Numbered from the stretch's first letter, positions 43,728 through 52,665 are shown. The stretch: 64,000 nt of DNA from PALSA-693 sp963834725 (GCA_963834725.1 CAWICN010000001.1:4030001-4094000); one strand, 5' to 3'. Translations and numbers: made by a program. Notes: a model not told the origin generated them from the sequence alone.

Positions 43728-43752
43728 AAACCGGCCACGAGATGGCCGGTTT
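43728..43752. promoter_or_regulatory. Perfect 10-5-10 palindromic operator upstream of the ABC transporter operon
   Basis: AAACCGGCCA (43728-43737), CGAGA spacer, TGGCCGGTTT (43743-43752) is a perfect inverted repeat. It ends 19 nt before the ATG at 43772, as its partner does before the WYL gene. The 19 nt downstream also share GAAGATG. A second small dyad, AAACC/GGTTT, lies at about 43691-43706. A binding site for a dimeric regulator is the likely role. Confidence 0.78.
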
Positions 43753-43771
43753 CAGTAAGGAAGATGTACCC

Positions 43772-44842
43772 ATGACCTACACCATCCGGGAGGCTCCTAT
43801 CGCAGCTCCCACTCCCACTCCGACTCCCACTCCCACTCCCGCCCCCGGCTTATCTCCACTGGACACCAGCCCGCCGGCGATCCGCGCCGAGGGACTGGTT
43901 CGCACATTCGCGGGCACGCCGGCCGTAGACGGCTTGGACCTCGAGGTCCGGCCCGGTGAGATCTACGGCTTCCTCGGGCCTAACGGGGCTGGCAAGTCCA
44001 CCACCCTGCGCGTCCTCTGCACCTTGCTGGCGCCGACCGCCGGGCGGGCCATGGTCGCCGGCTATGACGTCGCTGCCGACCCTGGACAGGTCCGGCTACG
44101 GATCGGCGTGGCGCTGCAGGACGCCGCTCTCGATCCGAAGCAGACCGGTGAGGAGCTGTTGCGGCTGCAGGGCCGGCTTTACGGCCTGAGCCGCCGGGAG
44201 ATCGAGGCGCGGCTCGCCGAGTTGACGCAGCTGGTTGACATCGGCGATGCCCTCCGCCGTCCGATCAGCACCTATTCGGGCGGCATGCGGCGGCGCCTCG
44301 ACCTGGCGGCTGCACTGGTCCACAACCCCGAGGTCCTGTTTCTCGACGAGCCCACCACCGGACTGGACCCGGTGAGCCGGGTCCGGGTGTGGGAGGAGGT
44401 TCGCCGGCTCAACGACGCGCTGGGGATGACCGTCTTTCTCACCACGCAGTACCTCGAGGAAGCTGACGAGCTCGCAGATCGCGTCGGTATTCTCAGCGCC
44501 GGCCGGCTGGTCGCCGAGGGCACGCCATCCGAGCTGAAGCGCAGCATCGGCAACGACCTGATCGTCGTCCGGGTGGATGCCAAGCCGGCCGCGGCGGCGG
44601 CCTGCGTGGCCAGCGTCCCTGGAGTCCAGGCGGTGGATGCGAGTGGCGGCGACGTGGTGATCGTGACCGCCAATGGTGCCGCGACTATCGGTCCGGTCGC
44701 CGTGGCCCTTGACAACTGCAGCATCGCGGTCCGGGACCTCACCCTGCGGACACCGACGCTGGATGACGTTTTTCTCGAGCTGACCGGCACTCATATCCGT
44801 CCAGATGAGGGCATTGCATCCGATGAGGAGGCACTTCCGTGA
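43772..44842 (+). CDS. DrrA-type ABC transporter ATP-binding protein
   Basis: 356 residues from the ATG at 43772, with AAGGAAG eight bases before. A TPTPTPTP N-terminal tract is followed by a full ABC domain: Walker A FLGPNGAGKSTT, Q-loop VALQDAALD, signature YSGGMRRRLDLA, Walker B VLFLDEPTTGLDP, and switch TQYLEEADELADR. The C-terminal domain (LKRSIGNDLIVVRVDAKPAA, PTLDDVFLELTG) is that of the daunorubicin-resistance (DrrA) family. It overlaps the permease gene by 4 bp. Probably energises export of a hydrophobic compound, drug or lipid. Confidence 0.95.
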   Translation: MTYTIREAPIAAPTPTPTPTPTPAPGLSPLDTSPPAIRAEGLVRTFAGTPAVDGLDLEVRPGEIYGFLGPNGAGKSTTLRVLCTLLAPTAGRAMVAGYDVAADPGQVRLRIGVALQDAALDPKQTGEELLRLQGRLYGLSRREIEARLAELTQLVDIGDALRRPISTYSGGMRRRLDLAAALVHNPEVLFLDEPTTGLDPVSRVRVWEEVRRLNDALGMTVFLTTQYLEEADELADRVGILSAGRLVAEGTPSELKRSIGNDLIVVRVDAKPAAAAACVASVPGVQAVDASGGDVVIVTANGAATIGPVAVALDNCSIAVRDLTLRTPTLDDVFLELTGTHIRPDEGIASDEEALP

Positions 44843-45669
44843 TTGCGACAACCTCGACCAACCTTCGACCCGGCGCTCTTCAGCCGAGTGCTGTTCGGCC
44901 CCGTCAGGCCGGCTTCGTGCGGGACACGGCCGCGATCGCGGGACGAGCCCTGCGGGCCATACCGAGGGACCTCACCGCCGTGGTTCCGCCCGTATTTATC
45001 GCCTTGTTTTTCTTCGTGGTCAACATCGGCACCCTGCAGCGCCTGACCCAGCACAACGTCTCGGGCTTCAGCTACAAGGCGTTCATGATGGCGACCGCCA
45101 TCCTGCTGGGAGTGACCGGTGTCTCGCGGGCGCCAGCGCTGGTGCTCGATGTCGAGAACGGCTACTTCGACCGGTTGCTGCTGACCCCGGTACGTCGCCT
45201 GGCCATATTGCTCGGGCACATGGTCGCCGACGTTGCGGTGGCCTGCGGCCTGACGGTGCCGATCGTGATCCTGGGCTTCGTTCTGGGTGTTCGCTTCCAC
45301 GCCGGTCCGCTCGGGATCATCGCCTTCGTGCTGCTGGCTGCGCTGTGGTGCCTGGCTTTCGCCGGCTTCGGTTACGCGATCGCTTTGAAAACCGGGAATC
45401 CGGCCGCGGTCAACAGCGCTTTCCTCCTGTTCTTTCCGTTCCTCTTCCTGACCTCGTCCTACGTGCCGCGCTCGCAGCTGACCGGATGGCTCAGCACCGT
45501 GGCGGGGTGGAACCCGGTCACGTACCTGCTCGCCGGCCTGCGATCACTCACCATGCAGGGATGGCGGTGGGACGAACTCGGCCAGGCACTCGCCGCCATC
45601 ACCGTGGTCGGCCTGCTGAGTATGTCGCTCTGCTTCGCGGCTCTGCGGGGACGCCTGCGCCAGGCCTGA
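44839..45669 (+). CDS. DrrB-type ABC-2 permease
   Basis: 276 residues from a GTG that overlaps the ATPase stop (GTGA). Six hydrophobic helices: VPPVFIALFFFVVNIGTL, FMMATAILLGVTGVS, then about three in VACGLTVPIVILGFVLGV, IIAFVLLAALWCLAFAGFGYA and FLLFFPFLFLTSSYV, plus ALAAITVVGLLSMSLCFAAL. VLDVENGYFDRLLLTPV is the family's coupling-helix region. It pairs with the upstream ATPase to form an exporter. Confidence 0.94.
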   Translation: MIATTSTNLRPGALQPSAVRPRQAGFVRDTAAIAGRALRAIPRDLTAVVPPVFIALFFFVVNIGTLQRLTQHNVSGFSYKAFMMATAILLGVTGVSRAPALVLDVENGYFDRLLLTPVRRLAILLGHMVADVAVACGLTVPIVILGFVLGVRFHAGPLGIIAFVLLAALWCLAFAGFGYAIALKTGNPAAVNSAFLLFFPFLFLTSSYVPRSQLTGWLSTVAGWNPVTYLLAGLRSLTMQGWRWDELGQALAAITVVGLLSMSLCFAALRGRLRQA

Positions 45670-45725
45670 CGACGACCAGGCCGGTGGCCTCATTGAGTGC
45701 TTGAGATTCGGAGTACTGAGCCGGG

Positions 45726-46268
45726 TCAGCCACTCGCTGCCAAGGAGCGGGCGCGCCAGAGATCGCGCAACAGAGAGATCTCGGCCCCATGGTGGATGAA
45801 TTCATCCAGCATATGGAGGACGAAACCCCCCTTATCAGCGTCCGCATATGGTCCGGCTATCGGGCCCAGCTTCTCTTCCAGAGTTTGGTCGCTGACCATG
45901 TCCAGCACGGTCGTCCATTCGGAGTACGCCGCCGCCAGGCTGGCCAGCGCGTCCGCTGCTGTGACGGGGGCCGGTGCCGTCACCTCGAAGCGGTCCGGTC
46001 TGCCGACCGTTGAGAAGCCCAACCACTCCCGGTTCCGCCGCTCGCCATAGCAGCGGATCAAATGGCACATACGCCAGGCAATGTTGGTGAAAGGCGGGGG
46101 ATCTACCGCCGCCACCCAGTCCGGATGGAACACGCCATCATCAGCCAGTCTGACGGTCCATCCGCCGGGTACCGGCTCCCAGAGGTACTCCTCGTCGGTC
46201 AGTCCATCGAGCCGGACCCACGTCCGCTCCCACGTGTACTCCGATAATTGCATCAGGCTGGCTTTCAC
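45726..46268 (-). CDS. DinB-superfamily protein
   Basis: About 180 residues from the GTG at 46268; an ATG five codons later (MQLSEYTWERTWVRL) is equally good. DEEYLWEPVPGGWTVRL, NIAWRMCHLIRCYGERRNREWLG with a metal-ligand His, and LHMLDEFIHHGAEISLLRDLWR with the second His pair define a DinB four-helix metal protein. Such proteins are often thiol-dependent transferases. It is convergent with the ABC operon (57 bp apart). Confidence 0.85.
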   Translation of the reverse strand: MKASLMQLSEYTWERTWVRLDGLTDEEYLWEPVPGGWTVRLADDGVFHPDWVAAVDPPPFTNIAWRMCHLIRCYGERRNREWLGFSTVGRPDRFEVTAPAPVTAADALASLAAAYSEWTTVLDMVSDQTLEEKLGPIAGPYADADKGGFVLHMLDEFIHHGAEISLLRDLWRARSLAASG

Positions 46269-46453
46269 CCGGCTGAGCGTAACGCCGCCACCGAAGCCCC
46301 CTCTCGGGATCCCTCTGGTCGGGGAAGCGCGATTCGAGTCACAGCTTGAGGTTGTCCTTTCCGCTGGCCCGGCCATGGCCGCAACCGAGCCATCCGGGCG
46401 AACGCCGACTGTGACCCCGTCCCCGGGCGCCGGTCACGGTTACGATCGGGCCG

Positions 46454-47302
46454 ATGAGAATAGGAATGTCCGCAGGTGGCTCCACGGCGGAGCGGGCCAT
46501 CGAGCAAGCGATTGAGGCCGAATCGACGGGTTTCACCTCGCTGTGGTACCCCGGTGCGGTCGGGGGCGATCCTCTGGTCCAGATGGCACTGGCGGGGCGG
46601 GCCACCAAAACGATCGAGCTGGGGACCTCGGTCCTGGTGACCTACACCGCCCATCCGACGCTGCAGGCCAGCCGGATCCAGTCGGTGGCCGCCGCCGTGG
46701 GCCGCCCCGTGACCCTCGGAGTCGGCCCCTCCCACCGGATGGTGATCGAAGGGATCGGCTTGTCCTACGACGGCGTTGGCCGTGACACAGAGGCGTACGT
46801 CAAGGTACTCAGCGAGCAGTTGAAGGGCGATATTCCCGTTTTGTTGGCGGCGCTCGGGCCGCGTCTGTTGCGAGTGGCGGGGGAGTGGGCCCATGGCACC
46901 ATCCTCTGGATGGCGAACGGGCGCGCCGTCGAATCGCACGTGGCACCCCGCATCACCCGCGCCGCCGCCCGCGTCGGCCGGCCGTCTCCCCGGATCGTGG
47001 CCGGCCTGCCGGTGGCGGTCCACGACGACGTCACGGAGGCCCGAGCAGCCGCAGGCGAGCAGTTCGCCATCTACGGCACGCTGCCCAACTACCAGCGCAT
47101 CCTGGCCCACGGGGGGATCAGCACTCCGGCCGAGGCCGCCATCGTAGGCGACGAGGACTCGGTAAGCCGCCAGATCGAGACCCTTCTCTCGGCCGGCGCG
47201 ACCGACCTGTGGGCGGCGCCTTTCCCGGTCGGCGTTGACCGGGCCGTGTCCCGCGCCCGGACGCGCGCCCTGCTCGGCGACCTGGCCCGGCGCGGCAACT
47301 AG
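46454..47302 (+). CDS. LLM-class F420-dependent oxidoreductase
   Basis: 282 residues from the ATG at 46454. MRIGMSAGGSTAERAIEQAIEAESTGFTSLWYPGAVGGDPLVQMALAGRATKTIELGTSVLVTY is typical of the F420-binding branch of luciferase-like proteins. ASRIQSVAAAVGRPVTLGVGPSHR and PVLLAALGPRLLRVAGEWAHGTILWMA follow. It is convergent with the peptide deformylase gene, with 4 bp overlap of the 3' ends. Substrate unknown. Confidence 0.92.
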   Translation: MRIGMSAGGSTAERAIEQAIEAESTGFTSLWYPGAVGGDPLVQMALAGRATKTIELGTSVLVTYTAHPTLQASRIQSVAAAVGRPVTLGVGPSHRMVIEGIGLSYDGVGRDTEAYVKVLSEQLKGDIPVLLAALGPRLLRVAGEWAHGTILWMANGRAVESHVAPRITRAAARVGRPSPRIVAGLPVAVHDDVTEARAAAGEQFAIYGTLPNYQRILAHGGISTPAEAAIVGDEDSVSRQIETLLSAGATDLWAAPFPVGVDRAVSRARTRALLGDLARRGN

Positions 47303-47925
47303 GGAAGCGAGAAGCCGAGGGCGGCGCCGGCCTCGTCGAGCGGACGGTGGGTCCAGAGCCGCGAGTAATTGTCGACGGTCGATAGCGACCGGGGCTCGAC
47401 GCGGTCGAGGTACAGGCGGCCGCCGAGGTGATCCACCTCGTGCTGCACGATCCGGGCCGCCCACCCGGAGAACACGCGCTCGAGCGGCTCCCCCTCCGCG
47501 TCCAAAGCGTGGACGCGCACCGCCCGGAACCGGGGCACCACACCTGTGAGCCCGGGAACGCTCAAGCATCCTTCGTAAAAGCTGACCCGATCCTCGTCGT
47601 CGACCGGATGCAGGCGGGGATTGGCGAGGACGAGAAACGGGAGGTCCGTTCGCTCGCGGGCGGCCCGCTCCGCCTCGGTCAGACCGGCCCACCGGTCAGA
47701 GTTGTCCTGCAGCACCGCCAGCTGGATGGGCACACCCACCTGGGGCGCGGCCAAACCGACGCCCGGTGCCGCCTCCATGGTCGCCCGCATGGAGGCGATC
47801 AGTCGCTGGATGAAGTCGGTCCGGAGATCGGATGGCTCGAGGGGGGTAGGCTCCTGCCGGAGGATGGGGTCGCCGCACTCGACGATGGGGAGCCGCTCGG
47901 CGAGACCGGCATCGGCCGAGTCCAC
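47299..47925 (-). CDS. def: Peptide deformylase
   Basis: 208 residues. The three motifs of the family are intact: GVGLAAPQVG (about residues 55-64), EGCLSVPG with the metal Cys (about 118-125), and QHEVDHLGG with HExxH (about 160-168). A C-terminal extension (SRLWTHRPLDEAGAALGFSLP) is longer than in short type-I enzymes. It removes the N-formyl group from nascent chains, ahead of methionine aminopeptidase. A 6-bp gap separates it from the next gene upstream. Confidence 0.95.
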   Translation of the reverse strand: MDSADAGLAERLPIVECGDPILRQEPTPLEPSDLRTDFIQRLIASMRATMEAAPGVGLAAPQVGVPIQLAVLQDNSDRWAGLTEAERAARERTDLPFLVLANPRLHPVDDEDRVSFYEGCLSVPGLTGVVPRFRAVRVHALDAEGEPLERVFSGWAARIVQHEVDHLGGRLYLDRVEPRSLSTVDNYSRLWTHRPLDEAGAALGFSLP

Positions 47926-47931
47926 GCGTCG

Positions 47932-48726
47932 CTACCGGGCCGCTTCTCGCGCCGTCAGTACCCGGCCCGCCGGGCCGCGGCCTTCGACGCGGTCGAGGTC
48001 GACGACGATTGCGGCACCGCGGCGGCGGTGGTCCATGTACTGCTCGCGGGGATTGGAGTTCTCGAAGATCCTGTCGCGAGGCGCGGCGTCGGACTCGATG
48101 CGGCCCCGGCCCTGGAACATGTAGGAGGTCCGGCTACCCGGGTCATGGTAGAAGAGGGTGACCTGGGGATGGGCGGTGATGTTGCGAGGCAATCCGGCTT
48201 CCGGGTCCCGGGCCCACAGCGCCAACTGCTCGTCGCCGTAGGTCTGCAACGTGCCCGGTACGACAGATGGATGTGCTCGTCGTCGTCGCAGTAAGCGGTG
48301 GGTATGGGCGTCTGGTTGTCGAGCGCCCCGTTCACCGCCTTCTTGATGTCGTCGGTCAGGCAAAGGGCGGTCGGCTTCGGGGGGGCCGCGGCGATCATCT
48401 GTTTGCTCGACCCGGGAGATCTTGTCGCCGGCAAACGAGAATGCAAACTCGAGGCCGCTGATCGGCGCGCCTACCGGCTGGTGGCCGATGACGACGATTC
48501 GGTCGCCGTCCATCTCGGGTTGCGACCATCGGGCTCCTGAGGCAAGCGCGGTTAAGCGGGATCCGGTCAGGGTGGTGCTGGGCGCCTCCGCACCGTCGGC
48601 TCGCCCGAAGTTGGTCAGAGCCACGACATCGGCGGTGAGCAGACGGGCGACGTCCGCCGCGGACCTGTCGTCGGCCCGTTCGAGGGCCCGCTGGTACGCC
48701 TCGATCGCCGAGATCCGAACGTTCAC
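47932..48726 (-). pseudogene. SnoaL-like/PPOX two-domain fusion protein with two compensating frameshifts
   Basis: From a GTG at 48726 (ribosome site GAGGAGCC) the frame gives a SnoaL/NTF2-like domain, VRISAIEAYQRALERADDRSAADVARLLTADVVALTNFGR... to FAFSFAGDKISRVEQ. At about 48403 the sense continues one base out of register as MIAAAPPKPTALCLTDDIKKAVNGALDNQTPIPTAYC...HIHLSYR. At about 48258 it returns to the first frame as GTLQTYGDEQLALWARDPEAGLPRNITAHPQVTLFYHDPGSRTSYMFQ, a PPOX-like split barrel. The first frame stays open throughout, so a full-length chain of 264 residues could still be made with about 50 nonsense residues in the middle. Extra A in CAAACAG and a lost G in CCGGGCA would explain both. 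Fusions of these two domains exist in actinobacteria. Confidence 0.75.
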
Positions 48727-48886
48727 ATGGCTCCTCTCGCAGCTGCAACGGACGTTCCGTACCCTATCGGGCCGCCCTGCGGGTCCCCCCATGTGGCAAC
48801 CGAGGGGCTGACTAGGATTCCTCCGGCCGCCGGCAGCGCAACCCGGATAGCGGTCAATCCGCCGCTGGCGAGAGGGGAATGAGCAC

Positions 48887-50392
48887 ATGATCGTGGAGAC
48901 GGCTTCCGGTCGCGTCGAGGGCACGGAGCAAGAGGGCGTACGCACCTTCCGCGGGATTCCTTTCGCCGCCCCGCCTACCGGTGACCGGCGTCTGCGTCCG
49001 CCCCAACCGCCGGAGCCGTGGACCGGGCTCCGGGCGGCCACCGCCTTCGGGCCCTGGTCGCCCCAGCTCCCACCGGCGTCGCCGTTGACGGGCGAGATCA
49101 CGGGCGACACGGCGGAGGACTGCCTGACGCTCAACGTGTGGACACCCGGGACCGACGCGAGTCGGCGCCCGGTGATGGTCTGGGTGCACGGTGGCGCCTT
49201 CACTTCCGGGTCGGGCGCCATGCCGCTGTACTCGGGTGAACGCCTGGCCGCGCCGGGCGACGTCGTCGTGGTGACCATCAACTACCGGCTCGGCATCCTC
49301 GGCTTTCTGGCCCATCCGGATCTGACCGACGAGGAGACCGGCGCGTCAGGAAACTGGGGCCTGCTGGACCAGGTGGCGGCCCTCCGCTGGGTCCAGCACA
49401 ACATCCAGGCCTTCGGCGGGGATCCGGCGGCCGTCACCGTCTTCGGTGAATCCGCCGGTTCAATGAGCGTCGCCGACCTGCTGGCCCTGCCTGCCGCCGA
49501 AGGGCTGTTCCACCGGGCCATCTGCCAGAGCGGGCCGCCAAGAGCGCTTGACATGGGGCGAGCGGAGGCGGCCACGTCCAAGCTCCTTGCCGAAGTCGGC
49601 GTCGGCCGTCCGGCTGACCTGCGCCGGCTGCCAGTGGACCGGCTGCTCGAGGCCCAGGGGGCCATCCTCTCAGGACCCGGCGGCGCCACGCTCCGGCTGG
49701 CGCCCGTCGTCGACGGCGCCGCCCTGCCCCGCTCCCCCGAGGAGGCGCTGGCCGACGGGGCGTCGGCGGGCGTCCCCCTGGTGATCGGCTCCAATCGAGA
49801 CGAATGGAAGCTGTTCATCGCCGGGGACCCCGCGGGTCGAGATCCGGATGAGGACCTCGTACGGCGGCGGATCGAATCAGCGTTCAGGGCCGATGGCCTG
49901 CCGCTGGCCGCGGCCGAGGTGATCGACGCCTACCGGGCCATCCGCACCGCCCTCGGGCGGCCGACCGAGCCGCGTGAGCTGTGGTCGGCGATCGAGAGCG
50001 ATCGGGTCTTCCGGGTGGGGTCGGTCCGGGCGGCCGAGGACCACGCCCGCTACCAGGCGGACACCTACATGTACCTGTTCGAGTGGGAGTCGCCCGCCCT
50101 CCGCGGCGCCCTCGGGGCCGCCCACGGTGTCGAAATTCCGTTCGTGTTCGACGCCCTCCATCAGCCTCGCCAGGATCGCTTCGCCGGGGCCGGACCGGAG
50201 GCGGAAGCCCTGGCCGCGCAAATGCAGGATGCCTGGGCGGCGTTCGCCCGAACCGGACGGCCGGGGGCGGGATGGCCCCGCTACGAGGCTGACTCCCGGA
50301 CGACCATGGTGTGGGGCCGCACCAGCGGGCCGCAGGACGCGCCCCTGGAGGAGGAGCGCCGCATCTGGGACCGCCGCTCAGGTTCGGACTGA
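48887..50392 (+). CDS. Type-B carboxylesterase/lipase
   Basis: 501 residues. The alpha/beta-hydrolase signatures are FRGIPFAAPPTGDRRLRPPQPPEPW, EDCLTLNVWTPG, VMVWVHGGAFTSGSG (oxyanion hole), and nucleophile elbow VTVFGESAGSMSVADLL. VIGSNRDEWKLF carries the acid residue, and AAHGVEIPFVFD the catalytic His. No signal peptide. It hydrolyses esters of unknown kind (para-nitrobenzyl-esterase type). Ribosome site GAGAGGGGAATGAGC is upstream. Confidence 0.93.
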   Translation: MIVETASGRVEGTEQEGVRTFRGIPFAAPPTGDRRLRPPQPPEPWTGLRAATAFGPWSPQLPPASPLTGEITGDTAEDCLTLNVWTPGTDASRRPVMVWVHGGAFTSGSGAMPLYSGERLAAPGDVVVVTINYRLGILGFLAHPDLTDEETGASGNWGLLDQVAALRWVQHNIQAFGGDPAAVTVFGESAGSMSVADLLALPAAEGLFHRAICQSGPPRALDMGRAEAATSKLLAEVGVGRPADLRRLPVDRLLEAQGAILSGPGGATLRLAPVVDGAALPRSPEEALADGASAGVPLVIGSNRDEWKLFIAGDPAGRDPDEDLVRRRIESAFRADGLPLAAAEVIDAYRAIRTALGRPTEPRELWSAIESDRVFRVGSVRAAEDHARYQADTYMYLFEWESPALRGALGAAHGVEIPFVFDALHQPRQDRFAGAGPEAEALAAQMQDAWAAFARTGRPGAGWPRYEADSRTTMVWGRTSGPQDAPLEEERRIWDRRSGSD

Positions 50393-50529
50393 TCCCGGCC
50401 GCCGGCCCGGGACCGGGATGACCGCAACGGCCCTGGGGCGCGCCCCGGGTCCCGAGGGCCCCCACCCGGCGGGCGGTTATGCTGCCGGGCGGCTGCCGCA
50501 GGACGGTAGCGGGAACGGAGGGGAGTGCG

Positions 50530-51519
50530 ATGTGGGCTCAGACATTGGTGGCGCCGGCCAAGTTCGAGCTGCAGGACGTGCCAGCTCCCAACGAGGGGCA
50601 GGTCGGCGATGGTGAAGTCCTGCTGCGGGTGCTGGCTGGCGGGATTTGCGGAAGCGATCTGCCGTATTTCAAGGGCGCTTCCCAGCTCGGGACGGTCGGC
50701 GGTCCGCGGCCTTACCGGCCCTACCGGCCGGGCTTCCCCCTGCACGAGGTAGTCGGAGAGGTTCTGGCGTCGCGGCATCCCGAAGTGCGTGTCGGCACCA
50801 GGGTGGTTGGCTGGGCATCGAAGACCGATGCGATGTCCGAGTACCTGATCGCCCGGGGCGCGGGCCTCGGGGAGTACGACCCAGAGCTGCCGCCCGCTGT
50901 CGCCATTCTGCTCCAGCCGCTGGCGTGTGTGATCTACGCGTTGGAGCAGGTCCCCGATATCGAGGGGGCGCGCGCGGCGGTGATCGGCCTCGGCCCGATC
51001 GGCGTGCTCTTCGCCCACGTGCTCAAGGACCTGGGCGCCAGTCACGTCATTGGCGTAGACCGCGTCGACCGTTCCGACGTGGCGACGGCGTTCGGCATCG
51101 ACGAGCCTGTGCATGCCTCGAGCGAGGTCTGGGCCGCGACGCTGCAGTCGGACGCCAGCCGGCCGCGCATCATCGTCGAAGCCGTCGGCCATCAGGTGAC
51201 CACCCTCGCCAACGCCGTCACCGCCCTGGCGGTCGGAGGCCACATCTTCTACTTCGGGATACCTGACGACCCGGTTTACCCCTTCCCGATGCTCGCTTTC
51301 CTCGGCAGAAACGCCCGCCTCTCCTCGGGATTCACCCCCGAGCGGGACCGAAGGCCGTCGCTGGTCAAGGCCGAGAAGTACCTGCTCTCTCATCCGGAGC
51401 TCAAGGAACGCTACGTCACCAATCTGTTTCCCTTCGCCGAAGCCCAGGCCGCCTTCGACACCTCGGTCGTGCCGGCGGTCGGCCGCCTCAAGGTGGTCAT
51501 GACGGCGCCCGGGGTCTAG
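50530..51519 (+). CDS. Zinc-binding medium-chain alcohol dehydrogenase-like protein
   Basis: 329 residues from the ATG at 50530 behind GGAGGGGAG. FELQDVPAPNEGQVGDGEVLLRVLAGGICGSDLPYFKG holds the catalytic zinc Cys, with HEVVGEVLASRHPEVRVGTRVVGW following. The Rossmann segment is GARAAVIGLGPIGVLFAHVLKDLGASHVIGVDRVDR. The four-cysteine structural zinc loop is absent, as in sorbitol-dehydrogenase-like or quinone-reductase-like branches. Substrate unknown. Confidence 0.88.
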   Translation: MWAQTLVAPAKFELQDVPAPNEGQVGDGEVLLRVLAGGICGSDLPYFKGASQLGTVGGPRPYRPYRPGFPLHEVVGEVLASRHPEVRVGTRVVGWASKTDAMSEYLIARGAGLGEYDPELPPAVAILLQPLACVIYALEQVPDIEGARAAVIGLGPIGVLFAHVLKDLGASHVIGVDRVDRSDVATAFGIDEPVHASSEVWAATLQSDASRPRIIVEAVGHQVTTLANAVTALAVGGHIFYFGIPDDPVYPFPMLAFLGRNARLSSGFTPERDRRPSLVKAEKYLLSHPELKERYVTNLFPFAEAQAAFDTSVVPAVGRLKVVMTAPGV

Positions 51520-51544
51520 CCCGTCCGCAAGGCGACCTTCGAAC

Positions 51545-51830
51545 TCCGCGGGCCTCAGCAGCTGGGCCGACTCGTCTACCGACGCCAACGTGCGATCAGG
51601 GACACCGGACAGGTACTCGGCGACGCCATTGATCTCGAAGACCTTTCGAACCTGTTTGCCGGCGCCGACGACGTGAAGCGGCCAGCTGGCGCCCTCCGGG
51701 GGCCCCGACCAAAGCGTTAATACCGGTCGTGTCGATGAACGCCGCCCGGCTGAGGTCAACGATCACATCCGCAGGTCCCTGCTGAGCGGTCAGCAGAGCG
51801 TCGCGGATCGCGGTGGTCGCAAGCGCCGTG
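51545..51830 (-). pseudogene. STAS-domain (anti-sigma factor antagonist-like) remnant
   Basis: Minus-strand frame one gives TALATTAIRDALLTAQQGPADVIVDLSRAAFIDTTGINALVGAPGG, the core of a STAS domain with the regulatory DTTG loop (usually DSTG). After the run of G at about 51695-51705 the sense moves to another frame, GASWPLHVVGAGKQVRKVFEINGVAEYLSG. A TGA directly precedes the first part and no start codon is seen, so this is a truncated, frameshifted remnant. A normal STAS protein would be a partner of an anti-sigma kinase. Confidence 0.65.
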
Positions 51831-51908
51831 ACTCACGTTTCTTCAGCTATCTGGCCAACGCGGATTGCGCCTTTCTGAGACACTGGCGTGGTGCCACGAG
51901 CGGACCCG

Positions 51909-52241
51909 ATGAATCGATTCCGTGAGATCTGCTTGCAGCTCCCGGAGGCCTACGAAGAGGAGACGTGGGGCGAGGCCACATTCCGAGTTCGAAAGAAGAT
52001 TTTTGCTATGGCTGCCGACCACGATGGCGGCCGTACGGTCTGCATAAAAGCTGACCGCGACGACCAGCAGGGGCTGCTGTCGCAAGGCGAGCCGTTTTTC
52101 TGCCCCTCATACGTCGGATCGAAGGGCTGGATCGGAATCGACCTCCGGTCGGCATCAATCGATTGGGCTGAGCTCGCGGAGCTCGTTAGGGACAGCTACC
52201 GACTGATAGCCCCCAAGAAGCTTTCCGCAACTGTCGATTAG
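51909..52241 (+). CDS. MmcQ/YjbR family protein
   Basis: 110 residues from the ATG at 51909; a GTG at 51888 would add seven. MNRFREICLQLPEAYEEETWGEATFRVRKKIFAMA is the usual opening of the MmcQ/YjbR (CyaY-like fold) family, followed by VCIKADRDDQQGLLSQGEPFFCPSYVGSKGWIGIDL and AELVRDSYRLIAPKK. The family is small, putatively DNA-binding, and without a defined function. Its GC content is lower than that of neighbouring genes, so it may have arrived by transfer. Confidence 0.85.
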   Translation: MNRFREICLQLPEAYEEETWGEATFRVRKKIFAMAADHDGGRTVCIKADRDDQQGLLSQGEPFFCPSYVGSKGWIGIDLRSASIDWAELAELVRDSYRLIAPKKLSATVD

Positions 52242-52339
52242 ATGCTTTGGGGCAGCATTTCTCGTGCATGCTTGGGGGCACGGGGATGAAGGTTCAGGTT
52301 CTACTGCATCACTCTGGTGTGACCCCGTTGGAGGGCTTG

Positions 52340-52530
52340 GATGCCGACCCCGTTCCGGGGCTCGCCGATCCCGCCCGGCCCGACGATCGTGACCAGGCGC
52401 GACCCGGCAGATAGCAGAGACAGCAGCCCGGCCCATTTCGGCCACCCGGCCCACGAAGCTGGATGCCTGCGATGGCAGGCTGTGACGTGGCACCGGGTCC
52501 ACCGGCGGCGGCCACGAGCCATCTGGAGGT
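52340..52530 (-). pseudogene. Fragment of a STAND-type ATPase regulator
   Basis: Two minus-strand frames give HSLPSQASSFVGRVAEM and then LLSLLSAGSRLVTIVGPGGIGEPR. Together they form the start of an AfsR/LuxR-type STAND ATPase domain (LPxxxxxFVGR ... RLVTxxGxGGxGKTR). The Walker A lysine-threonine is lost (GEPR for GKTR). Nothing of the rest follows. The remainder of 52242-52665 shows no gene. At about 52540-52590 the minus strand has GGTGCAAATTCGATCC, which resembles the T arm of a tRNA; this is too weak to call. Confidence 0.55.
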
Positions 52531-52665
52531 GGCAGAGCGGGGGGGGTCCGGATCGAATTTGCACCGGTGTGGTTTTGACCTTCACGATGTAGCCCGTCAC
52601 TCTGTGCGGTGACGACCGTGAACGCCACCGCAGGAGCACGTCAGCCACCCCCGGTGCGGTATTCC

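Noticed and set aside
48395..48748. Separate small minus-strand gene
   Set aside because: It is another frame of the SnoaL-PPOX gene without family features.
50281..51759. Long minus-strand frame opposite the zinc-binding dehydrogenase (492 codons)
   Set aside because: Only its far 5' part carries the frameshifted STAS sequence; the rest is antisense to a well-supported dehydrogenase.
52540..52590. tRNA gene or tRNA fragment on the minus strand
   Set aside because: A T-arm-like GGTGCAAATTCGATCC is visible, but no matching acceptor, anticodon or D arm was found.
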